Shown: in pieces, positions 1-8,092 of the stretch | How positions within the stretch are numbered: the stretch's first letter is position 1 | Layout: each line of letters opens with the position of its first letter | Source: Natrinema versiforme JCM 10478 | GTDB taxonomy: Archaea; Halobacteriota; Halobacteria; Halobacteriales; Natrialbaceae | Direction: 5' to 3' | NCBI RefSeq assembly: GCF_000337195.1 | Contig: NZ_AOID01000060.1 | Location: 4,696 to 51,897, forward strand | Length of the DNA stretch: 47,202 nt | Position numbers and translations under genes: made by a program | The notes under the pieces: generated by a model | The model's input: only the letters and a program-made list of their open reading frames with translations | Databases searched by the model: none | What the model was told of the DNA's origin: nothing

Positions 1-90
1 GTGAACGCTACTGAAGTGGCGTCCGATACTCCCGTGTCGGTAGAACGAGAGTCCACTGGCAAGCCCACCCCTGAAGGGGTGGGTAGCTGA
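1..90 (+). CDS. tnpB: TnpB-type protein of an IS1341/IS605-like element, C-terminal end only
   Basis: The first 90 bases read without interruption to a TGA and encode 29 residues ending in GVGS. The last codons coincide with a short hairpin (64-83), which is how solitary haloarchaeal tnpB (IS200/IS605, IS1341-type) elements usually end. TnpB is an RNA-guided RuvC-like nuclease whose guide RNA comes from the 3' end of the element. None of the catalytic residues lie inside the window, so the family call rests on the tail, the hairpin and the position, and is an inference. The element abuts the helix-turn-helix gene that follows and seems to have replaced its 5' end. Confidence 0.55.
   Translation: MNATEVASDTPVSVERESTGKPTPEGVGS
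64..83. repeat. Right-end hairpin of the IS1341-like element
   Basis: An 8-bp perfect inverted repeat (cccacccc / ggggtggg) with a TGAA loop overlaps the end of the TnpB frame. Subterminal hairpins of this kind mark the 3' ends of IS200/IS605-family elements and belong to the guide-RNA region of TnpB systems. Confidence 0.6.
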
Positions 91-689
91 CTGAGACTCA
101 GCTACAGACACTTCGTGCAATTCATGCCCATCCAGACGAAACGCAGGCAGAGCTCGCAACGCGGTTCAATATCACCAGCGCATCTATTAGCCAACGGGTT
201 AATGCCATCGACGGATTCGACTGGTCCGATCGACGGATGTTCACCGATGCGGTGTTCGACTCGAACGCCACGGAAGCTATCGATCAGACTGCGACATCTT
301 CTACCTCTGGATCGATGAGTGGGAACTCTACGCATGAGATACAGCACCCTTCCGAGTCCGACTCCGACAACGACGCCACCAACAACGAGTCTGAGTCAGA
401 CTCGTCTGCGACAGGGCGGCCACTCAAGACCGACAGATCGAACAACCCTCGAAATGAGGATCAACCATACAGGCGTAAACACGTGTCTGACCAACTGTCT
501 ACACTTACTGCTCAAGTCGATCAGCTCGAGCAGCAACTCGCGGATCAGTCCCAATCAACAGCACCATCTGCATCGCTTGCTCCCGAACTCGCTCATAAGG
601 TCGCCCACGCATGTCTTCGCTCGGATTCCATCTCTGAGGACGAAGAATTACAGATTTTGCGTGAGCTGATGGGTGTCGATAGTGATTAA
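87..689 (+). CDS. Helix-turn-helix protein with coiled coil, 5' end cut by the IS element
   Basis: The frame is open from just after a TAG at 84-86 to the TAA at 687-689. Codons 87-236, before the first ATG (237), already encode a helix-turn-helix: QAELATRFNITSASISQRV has the two-helix recognition pattern of an archaeal winged-helix domain. The ATG at 237 lies downstream of this domain, so starting there would lose it. The original start was therefore probably removed by the IS element ending near 90. The middle is a low-complexity Ser/Asp/Asn-rich linker. It is followed by a heptad-like stretch (TLTAQVDQLEQQLADQ) and a C-terminal helical segment ending in ILRELMG. A regulatory DNA-binding role is likely but the target is unknown. 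Whether the remaining gene is translated from a non-ATG codon cannot be told. Confidence 0.55.
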   Translation: MTETQLQTLRAIHAHPDETQAELATRFNITSASISQRVNAIDGFDWSDRRMFTDAVFDSNATEAIDQTATSSTSGSMSGNSTHEIQHPSESDSDNDATNNESESDSSATGRPLKTDRSNNPRNEDQPYRRKHVSDQLSTLTAQVDQLEQQLADQSQSTAPSASLAPELAHKVAHACLRSDSISEDEELQILRELMGVDSD

Positions 690-785
690 CCTAGTACACT
701 CTGATAGTGAGTTTAAATCACACTAGTAAGAGCGAGTCGATACTAGTGCCTCGTATGGTTGTGACATGTGCAAAACTCTGACTAG

Positions 786-1706
786 CTACTCCTGGTAGGG
801 TGCACAGACCTGCTCGAGTCCCTCCTCGAGCGAGATATGAGGCTCCCAGCCGACTTCCTCGCGAATCTTGCTCGAATCAGCGCAGGTGTCATGGACGTAG
901 ACGCTGTCTGGAATCGGATTCTCGACGTACTCCGGCTCGATATCGGTGTTGAGTTGGTCGTTGAGCATCTCGACGAGATCGTTGAAACTGTAGGCGTCAC
1001 CGGTACCAAGGTTATAGACGCCCGTGAGTTCGCGGTCAGCGGCGAGTTCGAGACCGCGGACGATATCGTCGACGTGTGTGAAGTCTCGTGTCTGTGTGCC
1101 GTCGCCGTAGAGGACTGGTGAGTCGCCGCTGGCGAGGTCGTCGGCGAACTGCGCGATCACGTTGGCGTACTCGCCTTTGTGTTCCTCGGCCCCGCCGTAG
1201 CCCTGATAGACCGAGAAGAAGCGCATCCCAGCGACATTCATGTCGTAGTGGTTGGCGAAGTACTCCCCGTAGCGCTCGCGCGCCAGTTTCGAGGCTTCGT
1301 AGCCAGTGTTGACCGAAACCGGCATATCGACTGGGGAAGGCTCGGTCTGGTTGCCGTATATGGATGACGTAGAGGCATAGACGACCGTTTCACAGCCGTC
1401 TTCGCGGGCCTGTTCGACGACGTTGACGAAGCCCTCGACGTTGACGCGTGCTCCCTTGGTGGGGTCGTCCTCGTGCATCGCGTATGAAGACAGTGCTGCC
1501 AGGTGGAACACAACATCGACGTCAGTCGGCAGATCGTCCTCGAGGACACTACGGGTGTGGACCGTAACGTCGTCGTCTACGTTTTCGGACGTCCCGAGAT
1601 ACTCATCATCGATCACGATCACATCGTTGTCCTGTGTGAGGTGGTTTGCTAGGTTGGAACCGATGAAGCCTGCGCCACCCGTCACTAATACACGTTGGTC
1701 GTTCAT
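786..1706 (-). CDS. NAD-dependent epimerase/dehydratase (GalE-like extended SDR)
   Basis: This 306-residue extended short-chain dehydrogenase has a Rossmann nucleotide-binding loop at the start (TGGAGFIGS, residues 9-17). The Ser region STSSIYG is followed by the catalytic YEASK (Tyr-x3-Lys) around residues 137-141. The length and motifs fit nucleotide-sugar 4-epimerases and 4,6-dehydratases such as UDP-glucose 4-epimerase. The exact sugar cannot be read from sequence. It acts in the cytoplasm on a nucleotide sugar and is the first gene of the glycan locus. It points toward the window's left end, away from the nucleotidyltransferase that follows. The ATG is unambiguous because the binding loop begins a few residues after it. 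Confidence 0.88.
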   Translation of the reverse strand: MNDQRVLVTGGAGFIGSNLANHLTQDNDVIVIDDEYLGTSENVDDDVTVHTRSVLEDDLPTDVDVVFHLAALSSYAMHEDDPTKGARVNVEGFVNVVEQAREDGCETVVYASTSSIYGNQTEPSPVDMPVSVNTGYEASKLARERYGEYFANHYDMNVAGMRFFSVYQGYGGAEEHKGEYANVIAQFADDLASGDSPVLYGDGTQTRDFTHVDDIVRGLELAADRELTGVYNLGTGDAYSFNDLVEMLNDQLNTDIEPEYVENPIPDSVYVHDTCADSSKIREEVGWEPHISLEEGLEQVCAPYQE

Positions 1707-1881
1707 ACGATGGCGTTGTTAAGCGACTCTGATAGTTCTACGGACTTTCGCCGGCGGCGGGCTGTACGCCGCGTCGCTCACCTCTAGTGGATTTCGACTG
1801 GCCACTTGACGATAGGGACTAATCAGTATCATATCGACTGTTACCTATGGCGATATTCAACGGTATGATCGGTTCGAGGTC

Positions 1882-2067
1882 CTACGCGTCCGGCTCGGTC
1901 GGCCCGACGATAGGGATCTTAGTTGCCGTCTCTTCGGGTGCTTTCTTCTCCTTCCCAGTTGGCGAGTAGTGTTGTCGCACGTACTCTCTACCAAAGGGGT
2001 GTTTCAGGAGACCCCAGTAGCCCATCGTCCGTTCCAGTCGGCACATCACCCGTTTGTGAGCGCTCAT
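1882..2067 (-). CDS. Small YWGLL-motif protein, copy A (unknown function)
   Basis: This 61-residue basic protein carries the string YWGLLKHPFGREYVRQHY, then SPTGKEK and a loose polar tail. It is supported as a real gene because a diverged relative is encoded at 43753-43929. The two share a K-R near the N-terminus, R-L-x-R, Y-W-G-L-L-[KR]-H-P-x-G-R, then Y-x-P-T-G-K with the same spacing, while the tails differ. It has no signal peptide and no long membrane segment; a short amphipathic helix is plausible. No Shine-Dalgarno sequence is visible, so leaderless translation is possible. I do not recognise the family and propose no function. Neighbours are nucleotide-sugar genes. Confidence 0.65.
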   Translation of the reverse strand: MSAHKRVMCRLERTMGYWGLLKHPFGREYVRQHYSPTGKEKKAPEETATKIPIVGPTEPDA

Positions 2068-2321
2068 GGCTATCTAAGACCACGGAAGATCCTTATCCGT
2101 TTGCAGCGTTTTGACCTGCGTATCGAGACGTGAGTTGTGGTTCTCGAGCATCATGTCCCCGTACTCAGGGGAAAACCGCTGTCGGACAGTTAGGGGCTCG
2201 AATCTTCCCTGTTCCCTTTGTGAACGAAGTCATGGGGCTGCATGAGAGACGCTCGAATTTCCGTATCGGTATCCTCAACATCTACCACCGCCGCTCGACT
2301 CGAGATTGAAGGCGTTGGTCG

Positions 2322-3305
2322 TTACTGATCAAATGGCGGTTCAGCGAACGTCATCTCCGGGCCGATTATCGCCGAGTCCACCTCGATTTCGCGGAGATCG
2401 GTACTCGTCCCGACGACTGCTCGCTCGATCGTCCCACCGGTGATCGTTACGTCGGGAAAGATGACGCAGTCTCGAAGGGTCGCGTCGGTAATCTGGGCGC
2501 CCTCCATGACGTGTACGTTCGCCCCGACCGTCGTCTCCTCGAGCGACGCGTCGGGGTGGATCGCGCTGTCGCCGTCGAACTGCCAGGCGACGGCGTCGAG
2601 GTAGCTCTCGGGCGTCCCGATGTCGAACCAGGCGCCGTCGAACGTGAATGCGTCGACGCGCTCCCGATCGACGAGCCACTGGACGAACCAGCCCGGCTCG
2701 TCGGGGTTGTTCTCCCCGGCCAGGTACGTCTCGAGCAACTCGAGGTCTTCTGCACGAAACCCGTAACAGGCGACCGAGACGAGCGTACTCGGCGGGTCGT
2801 CGGGCTTCTCTTGGAAATCGACGATCTCGCGGCCGTCGTCGTCGAGCTCGAGGACGCCGTAAGATGTCGCGCGCTCGTAGTCGCCCACGTCGTAGGCGGC
2901 GAGCGTCGGCGTTTCCTGTTGGCGGAAGAAGTCGACAAACTCGCTCACGTCGAAGCTGAGGAGGTTATCACCCGCGATCACGATCGTGTCGTCCGTGAGG
3001 TTCTCCCGGTCGACGAGCTGAGCGAGGGCACCGATGACGCCGAACTTCTCGTCCTCATCGATCGTGTCCTCGATCGAGAGCTGGGGTTTGTGGTAGGTCT
3101 TGGTTTCGAGGTGGTCCTCGAAATCGTCCGCGAAGCGCTCGTTCGTCGAGACGTAGACGTCGTCGATTCGGTCGTCCGTCTCGAGGTCCTCGAGGACGCC
3201 GTCGATCACGGTCGTGTCGGCGACCGGGAGGAACATCTTGGGTCGATGGCGGGTGATCGGCCAGAGTCGCGTGGCGTAGCCGCCTGCGAGTACGATTGCG
3301 TCCAT
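2322..3305 (-). CDS. Sugar-1-phosphate nucleotidyltransferase with left-handed beta-helix tail
   Basis: The start is placed at the Met that opens MDAIVLAGGYATRLWP (327 residues), the canonical nucleotide-binding loop of the family. A longer reading adds ten unrelated residues. The N-terminal part has the G-x-G-T-R-like loop, the K-M-F-L-P-V sugar-phosphate motif, the GDNLL metal-binding motif near residue 120, and FQEKPDDPP. The C-terminal quarter (IHPDASLEETTVGANVHV, then FPDVTITGG) is a hexapeptide-repeat-like beta helix, as in glucose-1-phosphate thymidylyl/uridylyltransferases and mannose-1-phosphate guanylyltransferases. It activates a hexose-1-phosphate to an NDP-sugar in the cytoplasm. 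The nucleotide and sugar specificity is not certain. It is divergent from the broken nucleotidyltransferase at 3458. Confidence 0.85.
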   Translation of the reverse strand: MDAIVLAGGYATRLWPITRHRPKMFLPVADTTVIDGVLEDLETDDRIDDVYVSTNERFADDFEDHLETKTYHKPQLSIEDTIDEDEKFGVIGALAQLVDRENLTDDTIVIAGDNLLSFDVSEFVDFFRQQETPTLAAYDVGDYERATSYGVLELDDDGREIVDFQEKPDDPPSTLVSVACYGFRAEDLELLETYLAGENNPDEPGWFVQWLVDRERVDAFTFDGAWFDIGTPESYLDAVAWQFDGDSAIHPDASLEETTVGANVHVMEGAQITDATLRDCVIFPDVTITGGTIERAVVGTSTDLREIEVDSAIIGPEMTFAEPPFDQ

Positions 3306-3457
3306 AGGTGTGGATTCTTCGTCGTGTAAAAGCAAGTTCCTATTTGATGTATGTTTGTCTCCGTAGACCTTCCTAGTATCGCCACTAGAGTGAACATAGT
3401 GGCTTCTCGGACTGTGTGCAAAACGTTACTACGCGTTAGGGTGATGACTCATTCATA

Positions 3458-4199
3458 TGAAAGCAGTCGTACTCGCGGCGGGCGAGGGTACGCGGCTTCG
3501 ACCGCTCACCGAGGACAAACCCAAGGGATGGTCGAGGTCGACGACAAACCAATTCTGACCCACTGTTTCGATCAACTGGTGTCGCTCGGCGCCGACGAAC
3601 TGATCGTCGTCGTCGGCTACCTCAAGGAGAAGATCATCGATCACTACGGCGACGCGTACGAGGGCGTCCCGATCACGTACAGTCACCAGCGCAAGCAGAA
3701 GGGGCTGGCGCATGCCTTGGTAACTGTGGAGGAGCACATCGACGACGATTTCATGCTGATGCTCGGCGATAACGTGTTTCAGGCGAACCTCGAGGACGTC
3801 GTCCGTCGCCAGCAGGAGGATCGAGCCGACGCCGCGTTCCTGGTTGAGGAAGTCCCGTGGGACGAGGCCGACCGGTACGGGGTCTGTGATACCAACAAGT
3901 TCGGCGAGATTACGGACGTCGTCGAAAAGCCCGACGATCCGCCGTCGAATCTCGTGATGACCGGGTTCTATACGTTTACGCCCGCGATTTTCCACGCGTG
4001 TCATCTGGTGCAGCCGTCGAATCGAGGCGAGTACGAGATCAGCGAGGCGATCGACCTGCTGATTCAGTCAGGGCGGACGATCGATGCGATTGGGTTGGAG
4101 GGATGGCGGATCGACGTTGGATACCCGGAAGATCGCGAGGAAGCGGAGGAACGACTGCAAGCGCGCTTCGAATCGGCGACGGAAACGGTCTCCGACTGA
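3458..4199 (+). pseudogene. Sugar nucleotidyltransferase broken by two single-base deletions
   Basis: The ATG at 3458 opens MKAVVLAA, the standard start of the family, but the reading frame changes twice in the first 70 bases. After LAA the continuation [10 protein letters not shown] is in the next frame, where one G seems missing near 3481. After K-P-K-G the continuation [10 protein letters not shown] is in the third frame, where one G seems missing near 3525-3527. From 3528 the remaining 223 codons are intact and show LMLGDN, VVEKPDDPP and the C-terminal EGWRIDVGYPED region. As written, no start codon gives a protein containing the nucleotide-binding loop. Both losses are in short G runs, so sequencing error is a real alternative to inactivation. 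An intact version would be about 247 residues, like glucose-1-phosphate thymidylyltransferase. Gene presence is certain; pseudogene status is not. Confidence 0.8.
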
Positions 4200-4208
4200 A
4201 GCGGGGTT

Positions 4209-4676
4209 CTACTCCCGACCGATCGACGTGTTTTCGAGATATCGTTCGACGTAGGGATGCAGATCAGCGTCGTCGAACGGCGGCGTGAACACACGGAACT
4301 GGCTGTGTTGGTCGTCCGATTCTGCGATGTCCTCGAAGGGCTCGACGACGAACGCATTGGCGACGTAGTGTTTGCTCTCGACGCCGTCGACTTCGGACGT
4401 CTCGTAGAAGTGCTCGAACACTCCGAGTCGCTCCCGAATCTCGACCTCGCACCCGAGTTCCATCTCCGCGACTCGTTGCACGGCGTCGGTCAGTCGTTCG
4501 TTTTTGAATACGGTTCCGCCGGGGACGAACCACTCACCTTTGGCGGGTTCGTTTTCGCGCAATCCCAGTAGCACGCCGCCCTCGTATTTCACGACGAGAT
4601 CGACTGAGACGATCGGAGCGTTCTCGACGATGGTACCCCAGTCGTCACCCTCGACCCAACGCTCGTCTTCTGTCAT
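4209..4676 (-). CDS. Nudix hydrolase, GDP-mannose mannosyl hydrolase type
   Basis: The 155-residue protein has a Nudix-like block, PGGTVFKNERLTDAVQRVAE followed by MELG. The usual REUxEE core is altered, which is characteristic of the GDP-mannose mannosyl hydrolase branch, where glycosidic cleavage replaces pyrophosphate cleavage. Upstream, NAPIVSVDLVV and GVLLGLRENEPAKGEWF match the substrate-side strands of that branch. It probably hydrolyses GDP-mannose or a related GDP-hexose in the cytoplasm, tuning the pool used for glycan building. It converges on the broken nucleotidyltransferase upstream and follows rmlB by 9 bases on the same strand, so the two are probably co-transcribed. Confidence 0.82.
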   Translation of the reverse strand: MTEDERWVEGDDWGTIVENAPIVSVDLVVKYEGGVLLGLRENEPAKGEWFVPGGTVFKNERLTDAVQRVAEMELGCEVEIRERLGVFEHFYETSEVDGVESKHYVANAFVVEPFEDIAESDDQHSQFRVFTPPFDDADLHPYVERYLENTSIGRE

Positions 4677-4685
4677 ACTTCGGGA

Positions 4686-5606
4686 TTAGAGATAGTAGTC
4701 GACGGCTCGTTCGAGTCCCGCTTCGAACGACCACGACGGTTCCCAGCCGAGGCGTTCGATCTTGTCCGTCTCGAGCGCGTAGCGCTGGTCGTGGCCCGCG
4801 CGGTCCTCGACGAACGTGATCTGGTCTTCCGACCCGCCGACGGCGTCGAGAATCGCTTCGGTCACCTCGAGGTTCGTCCGCTCCTCGCCGGATCCGATGT
4901 TGTACACCTCGCCGGGCTCGCCCTCGCGGAGGACGAGATCGAGCGCCTCGCAGTTGTCCTCGACGTAGATCCATTCGCGGACGTTCGATCCGTCACCGTA
5001 CACGGGGAGTTCATCGCCCGCCGCAGCGTTCCGGATGAACTTCGGGATCAGTTTCTCCGTGTGCTGGCGCGGGCCGAAGTTGTTACACGTCCGGGTGATG
5101 AGCACGGGCAGCCCGTGCGTCGTCTCGTAGCTCTTGGCCAGCAGATCGGCGCTGGCCTTGGTCGCCGCGTACGGGTTGCGCGGGTTCAGGAGATCCTCCT
5201 CGCTGAAAGTCCCATCGAGGATCTGGCCGTACACTTCGTCCGTCGAAATCTGGAGGAATCGGTCTACGTCCGCGTCGACTGCCGCATCGAGGAGCGTCTG
5301 GGTTCCCTCGACGTTCGTCTCGACGAACGGGGCCGCGCCCTCGATGGATCGGTCGACGTGGGACTCGGCAGCGAAGTTGACGATTGCATCGGCGTCGGAC
5401 ACGAGCTCCTCGACGCGCTCTCGATCACAGATGCTCCCTTCGACGAACTCGTGGTTCGGGTGCTCGAGCACGCCGTCCAAATTGTCGAGCGATCCCGCGT
5501 AGGTCAGTGCGTCGAGCGTGACGACCTCGTCCTCGCTGTTCTCGAGGAGATGGCGGACGTAGTTAGACCCGATGAATCCCGCGCCGCCAGTAACGAGTAT
5601 TCGCAT
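4686..5606 (-). CDS. rmlB: dTDP-glucose 4,6-dehydratase
   Basis: The start is set at the Met of MRILVTGGAGFIGSNYV, giving 306 residues; a longer reading is non-homologous. The Rossmann loop TGGAGFIGS, the dehydratase signature VNFAAESHVDRSI, STDEVYG (Thr, Asp and Glu of the active site), and YAATKASAD (Tyr-x3-Lys) are all visible, as are GPRQHTEKLIPKFI and the sugar-binding PVYGDGSNVREWIYV. It converts dTDP-glucose to dTDP-4-keto-6-deoxyglucose with internal NAD recycling, the second step of dTDP-rhamnose synthesis. It is divergent from rmlD with only 53 bases between the starts, so the two probably share a regulatory region. rmlA and rmlC lie 3-5 kb further right, separated from it by a tnpB element. 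An SD-like GGGAGG lies about 11 bases before the start. Confidence 0.95.
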   Translation of the reverse strand: MRILVTGGAGFIGSNYVRHLLENSEDEVVTLDALTYAGSLDNLDGVLEHPNHEFVEGSICDRERVEELVSDADAIVNFAAESHVDRSIEGAAPFVETNVEGTQTLLDAAVDADVDRFLQISTDEVYGQILDGTFSEEDLLNPRNPYAATKASADLLAKSYETTHGLPVLITRTCNNFGPRQHTEKLIPKFIRNAAAGDELPVYGDGSNVREWIYVEDNCEALDLVLREGEPGEVYNIGSGEERTNLEVTEAILDAVGGSEDQITFVEDRAGHDQRYALETDKIERLGWEPSWSFEAGLERAVDYYL

Positions 5607-5659
5607 ACAATCACGTGCCTCCCAGCACATATTTACACTTTCGGGAAGGGGGCTTCCAT
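5607..5659. promoter_or_regulatory. Divergent rmlB/rmlD promoter region
   Basis: The 53 bases between the two starts hold a central AT-rich tract (acatatttacac) that reads TATA-like on both strands. An SD-like gggaaggggg precedes rmlD, and GGGAGG precedes rmlB on the other strand. The compact arrangement suggests coupled expression of the two pathway steps. Confidence 0.5.
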
Positions 5660-6553
5660 ATGACGGTACTCGTCGTCGGTTCCGGGGGGTTGCTCGGGAG
5701 TGCCCTCGTGGCCCGGTGTCTCGAGCGATCCATCGACGTAGTCGGGACGTATCACTCGACGGCCCCAGCGTTCGATATCCCGCTCGAGCAGCACGATATT
5801 CGAGAGACAGACGCATTCCGAACGATTCTGGACGACCATCAGCCCGATACCGTGGTCAATTGTGCCGCCATGACGGACGTGGACGGCTGTGAGTCGGACC
5901 GCGAGGCCGCGTTCGCTGTCAACGGGACCGCCCCCGGTGAAATAGCTAGTTGCTGCGCAGTGCGCGACGTTCCGTTCGTTCACGTGTCGACGGACTACGT
6001 CTTCGACGGGAACGCGTCGGAGCCGTACGACGAAACGGCGTCGACGGATCCGATACAGGTCTACGGCGAATCGAAACTTGCTGGGGAGGAAGCCGTTCAG
6101 GGTGTCGACGGCGACATACTAGTCGCACGGCTCTCATTCGTGTACGGGGTTCGCGGCGATACGAACAACCTCATCGGCTTCCCTGCCTGGGTGCGGAATA
6201 CGTTGGCCGACGGTGACGACGTTCCCCTGTTCGTCGACCAGCATCTGACGCCGACTCGAGCGGGGCAGGCTGCGGACACGATCCTCGAACTGCACGAGGC
6301 GGGGGCCGAGGGCCTGTATCACGTCGCGTGTCGGTCGTGTGTGACGCCATACGAATTCGGTCACGAAATCGCACGTCTACAGGACGCAGACGACACGCTG
6401 ATCGATGAGAGTCAGCAGGCGGACGTGCAGAGAGACGCAGAGCGACCGTCGTACACGTGTCTCGACGTGACTGCGGTCGAGGAGGAACTCGGGCGTCGAC
6501 AACCGACGCTCGAGGACGATCTCCGGGCGATCGAAGAACAGTTCGAATCCTAG
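5660..6553 (+). CDS. rmlD: dTDP-4-dehydrorhamnose reductase
   Basis: The ATG at 5660 is preceded by a strong purine tract and opens MTVLVVGSGGLLGSALV, the RmlD-type Rossmann loop, giving 297 residues. Further motifs are VVNCAAMTDVDGCE, VHVSTDYVFDG, and the catalytic YGESKLAGEE (Tyr-x3-Lys), followed by RLSFVYG and a C-terminal DDLRAIEEQFES. It reduces dTDP-4-keto-rhamnose to dTDP-L-rhamnose, the last step of the pathway, in the cytoplasm. In Haloferax the equivalent Agl11-Agl14 proteins feed rhamnose to an S-layer glycan, so a similar use is likely here. The gene is complete and its composition matches the host. Confidence 0.93.
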   Translation: MTVLVVGSGGLLGSALVARCLERSIDVVGTYHSTAPAFDIPLEQHDIRETDAFRTILDDHQPDTVVNCAAMTDVDGCESDREAAFAVNGTAPGEIASCCAVRDVPFVHVSTDYVFDGNASEPYDETASTDPIQVYGESKLAGEEAVQGVDGDILVARLSFVYGVRGDTNNLIGFPAWVRNTLADGDDVPLFVDQHLTPTRAGQAADTILELHEAGAEGLYHVACRSCVTPYEFGHEIARLQDADDTLIDESQQADVQRDAERPSYTCLDVTAVEEELGRRQPTLEDDLRAIEEQFES

Positions 6554-6720
6554 GGTCGGTTAGCTGAATCGAGGCGCTAAGCACCCTTCCTCAGCGAGCG
6601 CCGAAGGTGCGTGCAGGGAGGGGATACAGCGCCGCCCGTGTTTCTTGCACTGTTCTACAGCAGGCCATAGGCCAACGCAATCAGTAGTGCTTTACGTATA
6701 GCGTGCATAGTGTGCATACG

Positions 6721-6843
6721 GTGAAACGGAAGACCATCACCATTCGGGAGGACCAAGACGAGTGGATCGAGGAGCAACATCTCAACCTCTCGTCGTTCGT
6801 CCGTGAGCAACTCGACGAACTCATTGAGGAACGCGAGAACTGA
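6721..6843 (+). CDS. Small ribbon-helix-helix protein upstream of tnpB
   Basis: Starting at GTG 6721, this frame gives 40 residues: a short basic strand (KRKTITIRE) followed by two helices (DEWIEEQHLN, then SSFVREQLDELIEERE). That is the strand-helix-helix layout of Arc/MetJ/CopG proteins. Alternative GTG starts at 6703 and 6712 would extend it slightly. Its TGA overlaps the ATG of tnpB (TGATG), so translation is coupled. Small RHH genes in this position recur in haloarchaeal TnpB elements. It may repress the element or act with TnpB; both are inferences. The overlap and the fold pattern are seen directly. Confidence 0.7.
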   Translation: MKRKTITIREDQDEWIEEQHLNLSSFVREQLDELIEEREN

Positions 6844-8081
6844 TGTACTATACCTACAAGTATCGCCTCGAGCCGTCCGACGCCCAACGCGAGGAGTTGG
6901 ACCGCCACCGCGATCTCTGTAGGCAACTGTACAACCACACTCGCTACCGCCTCAATAAGTACCGAGAGAACCACGGCGAGTTGCCGTCCATGACCACGCT
7001 CCGGTCGGAGCTACCCGACCTCAAGAAGTGGTGGGACGGTCTCTCGGACGTGTACTCGAAGGTACTCCAAACCGTCGTGGAACGGCTATTCAACAACCTC
7101 AGTAGCCTTTCTGCGCTCAAAGAGAAGGACTATGGCGTCGGCCAACTGAAGTGGAAGCCACCACGGGAGTTTCGCAGCTTCACGTACAACCAGTCTGGCT
7201 TCAAGCTCGACAAGAAGGGCGGCTAGGCTGTGCTGTCACTCTCGAAACTCGCGGACATCCCGATCCGGCTCCACCGAGAGATCCCCGACGACGCCATACT
7301 CAAGCAGGTTACGCTCAAGAAGGAACCGACCGGTGAGTGGTTCGCCACCTTTGGCGTCGAAGTTGACCGAGAGCCACCGAAGAAGCCCGACCGTCCAAAG
7401 AACACCGTCGGGATCGATGTGGGTATCCTAAAGTATGCCCACGACACCGACGGCCACGCGGTTGAGTCGATTGACCTCTCAGATGAACGCGACCGACTCG
7501 AGTGTGAGCAACGAAAACTCTCACGCAAAGAACGCGGCTCAAACAACTACGAGAAGCAACGCCGTCGCGTGGCCGAATGCCACGCTGATCTGAAACGTAA
7601 GCGCCGAGACTTCTTGCATAAACTCTCGAACTACTACGCTCGAGAGTACGATCTCGTCGCGGTCGAAGATCTCGATGCGAAGGGTCTTGTCGAACTTGGT
7701 GGCAATTCTCGGAACCGCGCCGGAGCAGCGTGGGGAACGTTCCTTCGGATGCTCGAGTACAAGTGCGACCGCGAAGGGACGCACTTCGTGGCCGTCGATC
7801 CAGCCGGAACGACCAAAGAGTGTGCGGCGTGCGGTGTCTCGACCGACAAACCACTGTGGGTCCGCGAACACTCCTGTCCCTCGTGCGGATTCACCACCGA
7901 TAGGGACTGGAACGCGGCCTGGAATATTCTTTCTCGTGGTATCAAGCAGGTAGGAGCGGGACGCTCCGAATCAACGCCTGTGGAGACTGCGCTCCCTACG
8001 GGAACCTATTCGGTTCCTGCAAAGCGCGTCTTGGAAGCAGGAATCCCCACCCTCAAGCGCGAGCCGTCAGGCGAGCGATAG
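6843..8081 (+). pseudogene. tnpB: tnpB interrupted by an in-frame amber codon
   Basis: One continuous reading frame encodes a full TnpB but for a TAG at 7224-7226. The first part (127 residues, 6843-7226) is the N-terminal helical region (YKYRLEPSDAQREELDRHRD, then LYNHTRYRLN). After the stop the same frame resumes at a GTG (7230) with LSLSKLADIPIRLHRE. The second part (to 8081) retains the RuvC residues: Asp in GIDVG, Glu in VAVEDLDAKG, Asp in TDRDWNAAWNI. It also has the zinc finger CAACG...CPSCGF. So every catalytic residue survives, and only the N-terminal DNA/RNA-binding part is cut off. Re-initiation at the GTG three bases after the TAG is possible but unproven. A nonsense mutation in a recently active element is the simplest reading. 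Confidence 0.85.
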
Positions 8082-8092
8082 GGTAGGGTAGT

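Noticed and set aside
2511-3329. Long plus-strand frame (272 codons) opposite the nucleotidyltransferase
   Set aside because: It is an antisense shadow: GC-rich third positions of the real gene suppress stops on the other strand. Its product is a Val/Asp/Leu-rich string without motifs.
3458-3530. Programmed frameshifting in the nucleotidyltransferase
   Set aside because: Two separate shifts in the same direction within 50 bases would be needed, with no slippery site or pseudoknot, in a family that never uses recoding.
4791-5663. Long plus-strand frame (290 codons) opposite rmlB
   Set aside because: Antisense shadow of rmlB, which has every catalytic motif of its family.
7224-7226. TAG in tnpB as a recoded (pyrrolysine) codon
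   Set aside because: Haloarchaea are not known to use pyrrolysine, no supporting signal is visible, and TnpB has no need for such a residue; nonsense mutation or re-initiation is simpler.
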